A program made the position numbers and the translations under genes. This document shows, in pieces, positions 1 through 6,205 of a DNA stretch of 18,604 nt. The notes beneath the pieces were generated by a model, which was given only the letters and a program-made list of their open reading frames with translations, had not been told where the DNA came from and did no database searches. Source of the stretch: an uncultured Treponema sp. Lineage in GTDB: Bacteria > Spirochaetota > Spirochaetia > Treponematales > Treponemataceae. The number at the start of each line of letters is the position of its first letter. Position 1 is the first letter of the stretch. The stretch spans positions 1-18,604 of the forward strand of contig CAMOEE010000019.1 of the NCBI GenBank assembly GCA_946611835.1, read 5' to 3'.

Positions 1-946
1 CGTTCCAGAAGACGATGTTTCCCCGGTCGCCGTCACAGTCAGGCATGTAGCCCAGCTTTACCTCAGCGTGTCCCTCTTTCTGCAGTCTCTCCATCTCAGA
101 TGCACACCAGATGAGATTTTCCGGCTCCGGGATAATTGCATGGACGATTTTTCCAGGCTCGTCGTTTAGTCCGTAGTAAGAGATTCCCAAATCACGGAAG
201 ATTTTCGTGTCGATTGAAAGAGTGCGGGCAGAGCCGTTCATGTCCGCCACGATTCCGATTTTGTTTAAGGAAAGGCTCTCCTTGATTTTTGAGAAAAGCT
301 TTTCCTGTTCGATTGAATTTGAGCTTGCTGAAATGACCTCTTTTGAAAAGGCTGTGTAGGCATTTTTTGCATCGACCTTTGCTTTCTGGCTCTGGGCGAT
401 TATTTCATTTGCTTCGTTGCGGGCTTCTTCAGGGCTTTGGGCGGTTTTGAATGATTTCTTTTGATTTAAAATTGACTTGATTCGCTCAATCTCGCTTTCT
501 GAGGCACATTTTTCGTTTAAGGCCTTTACCAGCTTTGCGTTCTCGCTTCCGTTCAAAACTCCGCCGTCATCAAGGCCGAATTTGATTCCGTTGTGGCCGA
601 TTGGATTGTGGCTTGCAGAAACATAGATGAAGCCACTTGCAACTTTTGAGTATGCCATAATCTCCGGGGCAGCGATAAAGCCAGGATATTTTACGCTGAT
701 TCCTTTTGAAACGAGAATGGGAAGCATGGCCTCGCAGATGGCCCTGCCGGTGGGGCGGGTATCCTGGCCCAAAATTACTACCGGCTTTGAAGTTTTTTCC
801 ATAATATAATCCGCAAAGACCTCGGCTGAGATTGCCGCAAGAATCCTGTCATTTTCGCTGATTTTTGAAGTATTGTCGTTTTCGTCGCCAGAGACTGCGA
901 AGACTTTTCGCCAGCCCGAAGCTGATGTAATCATTCCGTGTTCCAT
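1..946 (-). CDS. Phosphoglucomutase/phosphomannomutase family protein, 3' end outside the window
   Basis: This is an alpha-D-phosphohexomutase, expected to interconvert hexose 1- and 6-phosphates in the cytoplasm to feed sugar-nucleotide and glycolytic pools. 315 residues are visible in one uninterrupted frame. The phosphoserine loop reads SASHNP (residues 110-115, catalytic Ser112), and the metal-binding loop reads DCDGDRG (residues 303-309) just before the window edge. The gap between these two loops is about 190 residues, against roughly 145 in typical bacterial ManB-type enzymes. The extra length lies mainly in a charged, probably helical stretch around residues 135-200. The ATG at 944-946 is chosen because a near-consensus promoter lies directly upstream. 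A second in-frame ATG at 932-934 is possible. Neither has a clear Shine-Dalgarno. The gene is divergent from the foldase gene. Family membership is secure, but glucose versus mannose specificity cannot be told from sequence. Confidence 0.93.
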   Translation of the reverse strand, partial: MEHGMITSASGWRKVFAVSGDENDNTSKISENDRILAAISAEVFADYIMEKTSKPVVILGQDTRPTGRAICEAMLPILVSKGISVKYPGFIAAPEIMAYSKVASGFIYVSASHNPIGHNGIKFGLDDGGVLNGSENAKLVKALNEKCASESEIERIKSILNQKKSFKTAQSPEEARNEANEIIAQSQKAKVDAKNAYTAFSKEVISASSNSIEQEKLFSKIKESLSLNKIGIVADMNGSARTLSIDTKIFRDLGISYYGLNDEPGKIVHAIIPEPENLIWCASEMERLQKEGHAEVKLGYMPDCDGDRGNIVFWN

Positions 947-991
947 AATGAGAATATTCTAACACGGAATCAATGCGGATTCAACACGGAT
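933..991. repeat. Operator-like inverted and direct repeats in the divergent promoter region
   Basis: The 10-bp arms ATTCCGTGTT (933-942) and AACACGGAAT (961-970) are perfect inverted copies separated by 18 bp. A third half-site, AACACGGA, recurs at 983-990, exactly 22 bp after the one starting at 961. The arms bracket the predicted -10, transcription start and start codon of the minus gene. The third copy overlaps its -35 and lies just upstream of the -35 of the plus-strand gene. A 10-bp palindrome, AGAATATTCT (951-960), sits between the inverted arms. The pattern suggests a regulator-binding site, but no regulator is identified. Confidence 0.5.
956..984 (-). promoter_or_regulatory. Predicted sigma-70 promoter of the phosphohexomutase gene
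   Basis: On the minus strand, TTGAAT (979-984) is followed after 17 bp by TAGAAT (956-961), each 5/6 to consensus. The expected transcription start is near 949, about 3 nt before the ATG at 946, so the transcript would be essentially leaderless. This fits the absence of a Shine-Dalgarno. Confidence 0.55.
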
Positions 992-993
992 AA

Positions 994-1022
994 TTGACAG
1001 CTGATTCTTCACATGATAAAAT
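994..1022 (+). promoter_or_regulatory. Predicted sigma-70 promoter of the parvulin-type foldase gene
   Basis: A perfect TTGACA (994-999) is followed after 17 bp by TAAAAT (1017-1022, 5/6). The start point would be near 1029, giving a leader of about 30 nt that carries the AAAGGA ribosome-binding site at 1046-1051. Confidence 0.7.
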
Positions 1023-1059
1023 ATTTGTCACTATTATTAAAAAATAAAGGATATGCTTT

Positions 1060-2544
1060 ATGAAAAACAAAATGCTTTGGATTGGTTCTGTAATCATCCT
1101 TATTCTTTCTGTAATTTGTTTCGTTGTTTTCGGAGTAGGCACAGAGTTGATTCGTGCTATCTCTGGCGAAGGCAACGGAATCTCTTTTGGTAAATACAAC
1201 AAAAAGGACATTGTCCTCGCTCCGGGAACAGATTTCGCAAACGCAGTTCAGTATTACACTAACTTTTACCAGAATCAGGGCATGGAGCTCAACAATTCAA
1301 CATATTTCTATATTTACAACAATGCTTTCAATGCCGCAGTTCAGTCTGCAGCTTACAAAGATGCAGTCGAGAAGTCTGGCTACAAACCAAGCGGAAAGTC
1401 AGTTTCAAGAGTAATGCTTCCATACTTCCTCAACGCAGAGGGCAAATACGATCCAAAAATCTACAATCAGGTTTCAAATGCTGACAAAGAATCCCTCAAG
1501 AACAACATCGCAAAACAGCTGGTCTGGCAGCGATTCTCTGACGACACATTCGGCTCATCAGAAAAGCTCGGCGACTACACATTCTACGGAATCAAATCAA
1601 GCGAAAAAGAAACAGCTTTCCTCGCATCAATCAATCAGGAAAAACGCTCTTTCGATACAGTTTCATTCGACAAATCAAGCTATCCGGAGTCTGAGGTCAA
1701 AAAATTCGCATCAGAGAACATCTCTCTTTTCGACACTTACAGCCTCTCAATGATTACCGTAAAAGAAGAGTCACAGGCAAAAAAATTGCAGGCACAGATT
1801 GCTAACAACGAAGTCACATTCGAGGACGCAATCAAAGAATACTCAGAGAAATACTACACTGACGGCGACGGCAAGGTCAAAGAAAGCTTCGCATATCAGG
1901 TCAAAGAAAACCTCGCAAACGCAGATGATTTCGCAAAAGTTGACTCTCTCGCTAAGGACGGCGTAAGCGAAGTCATCCAGACAAACAAAGGATACTCAAT
2001 CTACAAATGCACTGGTGACAAAGCTCCTGCAAACCTCGAAGAAAGCAAAACTCTCGATGCCGTAAGAAATTATATCACAGCCAACAAATCTGAGATGATC
2101 AACGGCTACTTCACAGAAAAGGCAAAGTCTTTCATCGCAAGCGCAAAACTCAATGGTTTTGACAAAGCCGCAAAAGAAGCCGGCGTGGAAGTCGTAAGTC
2201 TTCCGGCATTCCCGCTCAACTACGGTCCAGTCTCTATCGCTGACAAAATCGACTCATCAAAGGCAAAGGCATTCTCAGGCGCAGATTCAAACGAAGATTT
2301 CCTCAAAGCCGCATTCTCTATGAAAGAGGGCGACATTTCTGAGCCAACAACAATGGGCAATTACATTTCAGTTTTCACGCTCACAGGCATCCAGAACGAC
2401 GCTGCCGACTCAGAGAAACTTGCAAAAATCTCTGAAGAGGCCGCTGGATACGACCAGAGCAGCGCTCAGTCAGCACTTCTGGCCAGTTCTAAAGTTCAGA
2501 ACAATGTAACTGAAGTTTACTTCAACAAAATCATCGCTAAGTAA
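1060..2544 (+). CDS. Membrane-anchored parvulin-type peptidyl-prolyl isomerase (SurA/PpiD-like)
   Basis: This is probably a periplasmic foldase that assists outer-membrane or secreted proteins. The 494-residue protein starts with one uncleaved-looking membrane segment (about residues 5-28) and no lipobox, as in PpiD. A SurA-N-like helical region follows (about 80-200, with FNAAVQSAAYKDAVEKSG), then a divergent parvulin domain (about 225-318). That domain keeps the family pattern of a helix with FEDAIKEYSEKY and a closing strand VIQTNKGYSIYKC. A further chaperone-like region fills the C-terminus. The ATG at 1060 has AAAGGA 8 nt upstream. Codon use favours TTC, CTC, ATC and AAC much more than the following gene, which suggests high expression. 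Isomerase activity is uncertain because the parvulin core is weakly conserved; a chaperone without catalysis is possible. Confidence 0.8.
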   Translation: MKNKMLWIGSVIILILSVICFVVFGVGTELIRAISGEGNGISFGKYNKKDIVLAPGTDFANAVQYYTNFYQNQGMELNNSTYFYIYNNAFNAAVQSAAYKDAVEKSGYKPSGKSVSRVMLPYFLNAEGKYDPKIYNQVSNADKESLKNNIAKQLVWQRFSDDTFGSSEKLGDYTFYGIKSSEKETAFLASINQEKRSFDTVSFDKSSYPESEVKKFASENISLFDTYSLSMITVKEESQAKKLQAQIANNEVTFEDAIKEYSEKYYTDGDGKVKESFAYQVKENLANADDFAKVDSLAKDGVSEVIQTNKGYSIYKCTGDKAPANLEESKTLDAVRNYITANKSEMINGYFTEKAKSFIASAKLNGFDKAAKEAGVEVVSLPAFPLNYGPVSIADKIDSSKAKAFSGADSNEDFLKAAFSMKEGDISEPTTMGNYISVFTLTGIQNDAADSEKLAKISEEAAGYDQSSAQSALLASSKVQNNVTEVYFNKIIAK

Positions 2545-2545
2545 A

Positions 2546-4255
2546 TTGCTGACAGAAAATTCTGACGAGAAGCCCTGTCTGGTGGAAGCCGGGCGGGGCT
2601 TTTCTCTTTCTTATCAGAAGAGGTTTCTCTATTCAAAATATGCTCCTGACAGGGCAATAAAAGGAGCCATTGAGTCTCTCACGATTTTACCCGGAAGCCT
2701 GATTCTCGCTCTCTCCCCCGCCCTATGGCTGGGCCTTGAAGAACTTTTGCAAAGGCTCCCGGAAGATTGTTTTGTATTGGGAATCGAAACTGACGAAAAA
2801 CTCTATGAATTTGCAAAAGAGCAGCTGGAAGAATTAAGAACAAAGTCATCAAACCAAAATTTTTCCAGAATCGCCCTTCTTCCATATTCAGAAAATGATT
2901 TTGTCGTAAACATTTTAAGCGGAGAACGAGTCGTAGCAGGACTGGATCTTCCCCATATCTCAACTTTCCGGCGTGCACTTCCACTTGAGATGAGCGCCGG
3001 CACACAGTTCTGTAAGGAAAAATACTTTAAAATAGCAGGTCTTGCCCAAAATACAATCGCATCCTTCTGGAAGAATCGTATCACCCTCACAAAGCTTGGC
3101 CGTCTTTACTCTCGCAATCTTTTCAAAAACCTGGCCAACATTCCTTTTTCACTGGATTTTAACAAACTTTACCACAAAATTGACAGGCCGATTTTTGTAT
3201 TCGGAGCAGGTGAAAGTCTGGAAGAAACGATTGAGAGTATTCCCTGCGACGAGCTGAAAAAATCTTTTCTGATTGCTGTCGATGCGGCAAGTCCTGCCCT
3301 CAAAGCACATGGAATCACTCCGGACGCAGTTCTTGCCCAGGAAGGCCAGCTTGCAATCGAAAAAGCATATATTGGTGGTACGGCAAAAGATTCGCTTTTA
3401 ATCGCCGACATTAGCTCACGGAAGCAGGTCACTAAGCATGCTGGAAAGAATATCACTTATTTTGCCTCAAAATACACTGATTCCACATTCTTCAAAAATC
3501 TCTCTAAAAAAGACTTTTTCCCGAAACTAATCCCGCCCTTAGGCTCAGTTGGTCTTACAGCGACATACATAGCCCTTCTTCTGCGTGAAAACATCAATGT
3601 ACCGGTATTCGTAACAGGCCTTGACTTTTCCTTTTCTCTGGGGCGAACCCACACCAAGAACGCTCCTGCCCATATCGCCCGGCTTTCTTCCTCAAACCGA
3701 TTGAATCCGACAGAGAATTATGCCTCGGCATTCAGGTCCGGGGCAAAAAGACTTATAGGAAAAAACGGAATTGAAGTATTCACGGATACGGCTCTGGAAG
3801 GTTACGCAAAAAGTTTCACGGATGTTTTTTACGGTACTGCAAACCTTTATGATGCCGGAAAACAGGGAATTCCTCTTGGAATACAAGAAATCGATGCAAA
3901 AAAAGTAAAAGCATATCTTGAGACCGTCAAAGACTCTTCAAAAGCAGCTGTCTCCTTGCCGCAACAAAAGGAGGACATAAAAATCAGGGAAGAAGTCTGG
4001 GATTATCTTGAGGCCGAAGAAAAAGCCCTGAACCGGATAAAAGAACTTTTAATGTACGGAAAGGATGTGGCAAGCTGCTCATGCCCGCTGGAAGAAGAGC
4101 TTCAGGAGCTAATTTCCCCAAGGGAATATCTCTTCCTTCACTTCCCCGACGGCTACAAGTGCGACACGAAGGACCTGAGCTTTTTAAAGCGAATCAGAAG
4201 TCAGCTTGATTTCTTTTTAAAAGACATAAAAAACGATTTGAAAGCTGAAAGTTGA
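2546..4255 (+). CDS. DUF115/Maf-type protein, probable motility-associated (flagellin) glycosyltransferase
   Basis: The 569-residue protein matches the MptE-like/DUF115 fold of Maf proteins, which in flagellated bacteria transfer nonulosonic-acid sugars to flagellin in the cytoplasm. The hallmarks are a nucleotide-binding-type loop FGAGESL (about 219-225), GITPD (about 256-260), then PPLGSVGLTATYIALLL and TGLDFSFSLGRTH (about 357-369), which is the family's Gx-D/T-H block. The N-terminal 200 residues and C-terminal 130 residues are helical extensions. The start is uncertain. The TTG at 2546 begins 1 nt after the foldase stop and lacks a good Shine-Dalgarno, while an in-frame GTG at 2582 has GAGAAG about 9 nt upstream. 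Translational coupling to the foldase gene is likely. The last codons run into a heptamer repeat whose second copy supplies the TGA stop. The acceptor and sugar are inferred, not shown. Confidence 0.8.
   Translation: MLTENSDEKPCLVEAGRGFSLSYQKRFLYSKYAPDRAIKGAIESLTILPGSLILALSPALWLGLEELLQRLPEDCFVLGIETDEKLYEFAKEQLEELRTKSSNQNFSRIALLPYSENDFVVNILSGERVVAGLDLPHISTFRRALPLEMSAGTQFCKEKYFKIAGLAQNTIASFWKNRITLTKLGRLYSRNLFKNLANIPFSLDFNKLYHKIDRPIFVFGAGESLEETIESIPCDELKKSFLIAVDAASPALKAHGITPDAVLAQEGQLAIEKAYIGGTAKDSLLIADISSRKQVTKHAGKNITYFASKYTDSTFFKNLSKKDFFPKLIPPLGSVGLTATYIALLLRENINVPVFVTGLDFSFSLGRTHTKNAPAHIARLSSSNRLNPTENYASAFRSGAKRLIGKNGIEVFTDTALEGYAKSFTDVFYGTANLYDAGKQGIPLGIQEIDAKKVKAYLETVKDSSKAAVSLPQQKEDIKIREEVWDYLEAEEKALNRIKELLMYGKDVASCSCPLEEELQELISPREYLFLHFPDGYKCDTKDLSFLKRIRSQLDFFLKDIKNDLKAES
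2567..2606 (+). terminator. Weak terminator-like hairpin at the foldase/Maf junction
   Basis: AAGCCC (2570-2575) can pair with GGGCTT (2596-2601), with a loop of about 20 nt, and a T-rich tract (TTTTCTCTTTCTT) follows. It lies inside the first 20 codons of the downstream frame if the TTG at 2546 is the true start. It may partly end foldase transcription or attenuate the next gene. The stem is short, so confidence is low. Confidence 0.3.
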
Positions 4256-4293
4256 AAGTTGAAAGTTGAAAGTTGAAAGTTGAAAGTTGAAAA
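4239..4293 (+). repeat. Heptanucleotide tandem repeat (TGAAAGT), about 7.5 copies
   Basis: There is one degenerate copy (TGAAAGC, 4239-4245), six perfect copies of TGAAAGT (4246-4287) and a partial copy (TGAAA, from 4288). The Maf-like gene ends inside it: copy two gives the TGA stop at 4253-4255. Because the stop lies in an early copy, slippage in later copies would not change the protein. Confidence 0.95.
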
Positions 4294-4362
4294 AAGGCAG
4301 ATTACACTGACGGACAGAAATTTCAAACCTTAAAGTTTAATCTGTGAAATCTGTGTAATCTG
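4292..4362 (-). terminator. Candidate terminator of the tilS-lepA operon
   Basis: On the minus strand the 10-bp stem CAGATTACAC/GTGTAATCTG (4353-4362 with 4298-4307) is followed by CC and six T (4291-4296). It is the only terminator-like structure downstream of lepA. The loop is long (about 45 nt), so efficiency is uncertain; the stem is also part of the 9-bp-period element. Confidence 0.45.
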
Positions 4363-4365
4363 TGG
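4298..4365. repeat. 9-bp-period TCTGTG element with inverted partner, copy 1
   Basis: A single inverted arm CAGATTACAC (4298-4307) is followed by a 31-nt spacer (4308-4338) and three tandem 9-mers beginning AATCTGTG (4339-4365). The arm pairs perfectly with GTGTAATCTG (4353-4362) across the second and third 9-mers. A 12-bp palindrome, GGTTTATAAACC, follows at 4364-4375. The same architecture with a different core recurs at 18203-18269. Confidence 0.85.
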
Positions 4366-4389
4366 TTTATAAACCCCTCTGTAAGTGAT

Positions 4390-6192
4390 TTACTCCTCTT
4401 TTTCTTTGAGGACTGCAAGGAAGGCACTCTGAGGAAGCTCCACATTTCCGATCATCTTCATGCGTTTTTTTCCTTCCTTCTGTTTTTCCAGCAGCTTTCG
4501 CTTTCGGGTGACGTCCCCGCCGTAACACTTGGCAAGGACATCCTTTCGAACAGGATTTACGGTCTCACGGGCGATAATCTGGCTTCCGATTGCCCCCTGA
4601 ATGGCAATCTTAAACTGCTGACGGCTGATTTCGCCTTTTAGACGCTCACAGACCTTTCTTGCCCGGACTGCGGCCTCTGGCTTATAGGCCAGCTGGCTCA
4701 ATGCGTCCACAGGCTTTCCGTTAAGCAGGATATCAACCTTTACCAAATCTGTCTGCTGATAGTCAGTCACTTCGTAATCGAATGAAGCATAACCACGGCT
4801 GTAGCTCTTGAGCTTGTCGTAAAAATCAAAGAGAACTTCGGCAAGGGGCATTTCATAGGTAAGCTCAACCCGTTTTTCGTCGAGATAGGTCATGTTTTTC
4901 TGTACACCTCGTTTTTCAGTGCAGAGGTTCATGATTGCACCGATGTAATCAGTAGGCGTAATGATTGTTGCGCGGATATAAGGCTCCCAGGCTTCCTGAA
5001 TCTTTGTCTCCGGGAATTCCGTAGGATTATCGATAATCTGCTCGCTTCCGTTGGTCATGCGCACCTTGTACTGAACGCTGGGGGCTGTGAAAATGACGGC
5101 CTGATCGTAATCCCGCTCTAGTCGTTCCTGAATGATTTCCAGGTGCAAGAGGCCAAGGAAGCCGCAGCGGAAACCGTTTCCTAAGGCCAGGGAATTGTCC
5201 TTTTCATAAATAAGGGAAGCATCGTTGAGCTTGAGTTTTTCCATGCTCTCCTTAAGCTCCTCGTAGTCGTTTGAATCAATGGGATAAATGGAAGAGAAGA
5301 CTACAGGCTTTACATCCTTGAAGCCGCCAAGTGGCTCTGGAGCCGGGTCAGCTGCCAATGTGACAGTATCGCCCACCCTGACATCACTTACGGTCTTTAC
5401 TCCGGCTATGATGTAGCCTACATCTCCGGCCTCAAGATAAGGAGTCTCCTCATAATTGATTTTAAAAATGCCAATCTGATCAACTTTATAATCCGTGTTA
5501 TTGGACATGAAGCGGATTACATCGCCTTTTTTGATTCTTCCTTCCTTTACACGGATATGGATAATAACGCCACGGTACTCGTCATAGTGGCAGTCAAAAA
5601 TCAGGGCCTGAGCCTTACCGTTTGGGTCTCCTGTAGGAGCGGGGAATTTTGTGACGATAGCTTCCATTAAGTCGTCAACGCCCTCGCCGGTCTTTGCGCT
5701 TACAGGAACTGCGTCTTCACTATCCAGTCCCAAATCGTGGTCAATCTGCTTTTTTACGGCCGGTAAATCGGCTGAGGGAAGGTCGATCTTATTTATGACA
5801 GGAACGATGGTCAAATCCTGCTCCATGGCCATGTAAAGGTTGGAGACGGTCTGACTCTCAACTCCCTGGGAAGCATCAATCAAAAGAAGGGCACCCTCAC
5901 AGGAAGCAATGGCACGGCTTACCTCGTAAGAAAAATCGACATGCCCCGGAGTGTCAACGAAATTAAGCTCGTAGTCGTGTCCGTCCTTTGCCCGGTAAGG
6001 AATTGTGACGGCCTGGCTCTTAATCGTGATTCCCCTCTCCCGCTCAATATCCATATTATCAAGAATCTGATTCATCATCTGGCGGTCATCGATAATCTTA
6101 GCCTTCTGAATCAGCCGGTCAGCGAGTGTCGATTTGCCGTGATCGATATGTGCGACAATACAAAAATTGCGCTTGAATTTCATTTCTGTCAT
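4390..6192 (-). CDS. lepA: Elongation factor 4 (LepA), ribosome-associated GTPase
   Basis: This translational GTPase binds ribosomes and back-translocates or assists ribosome biogenesis and initiation. Its 600 residues match the usual family length. The G motifs are complete: AHIDHGKS (14-21), ERGITIKS in switch I, DTPGHVDF (80-87) with His84, and NKIDLP (134-139) followed by a SAKTG motif. The EF-G-like domains II, III and V and the LepA-specific C-terminal domain follow, ending with the typical conserved stretch CYGGDVTRKRKLLEKQKEGKKR. The ATG at 6190-6192 is supported by GGAG about 10 nt upstream, formed partly from the TAG stop of the preceding protease gene (13 nt gap). It is the last gene of the tilS-TPR-protease-lepA run. 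Nothing about the protein is unusual. Confidence 0.98.
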   Translation of the reverse strand: MTEMKFKRNFCIVAHIDHGKSTLADRLIQKAKIIDDRQMMNQILDNMDIERERGITIKSQAVTIPYRAKDGHDYELNFVDTPGHVDFSYEVSRAIASCEGALLLIDASQGVESQTVSNLYMAMEQDLTIVPVINKIDLPSADLPAVKKQIDHDLGLDSEDAVPVSAKTGEGVDDLMEAIVTKFPAPTGDPNGKAQALIFDCHYDEYRGVIIHIRVKEGRIKKGDVIRFMSNNTDYKVDQIGIFKINYEETPYLEAGDVGYIIAGVKTVSDVRVGDTVTLAADPAPEPLGGFKDVKPVVFSSIYPIDSNDYEELKESMEKLKLNDASLIYEKDNSLALGNGFRCGFLGLLHLEIIQERLERDYDQAVIFTAPSVQYKVRMTNGSEQIIDNPTEFPETKIQEAWEPYIRATIITPTDYIGAIMNLCTEKRGVQKNMTYLDEKRVELTYEMPLAEVLFDFYDKLKSYSRGYASFDYEVTDYQQTDLVKVDILLNGKPVDALSQLAYKPEAAVRARKVCERLKGEISRQQFKIAIQGAIGSQIIARETVNPVRKDVLAKCYGGDVTRKRKLLEKQKEGKKRMKMIGNVELPQSAFLAVLKEKEE

Positions 6193-6205
6193 AATTTAAT
6201 TTCTC

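Noticed and set aside
4239..4293. Phase-variable switch controlling the Maf-like protein
   Set aside because: The stop codon is in the second perfect copy, so slippage in later copies does not change the reading frame.
4239..4365. Possible CRISPR array
   Set aside because: The units are 7 and 9 bp and directly tandem; there are no 25-40 bp repeats with unique spacers and no cas genes.
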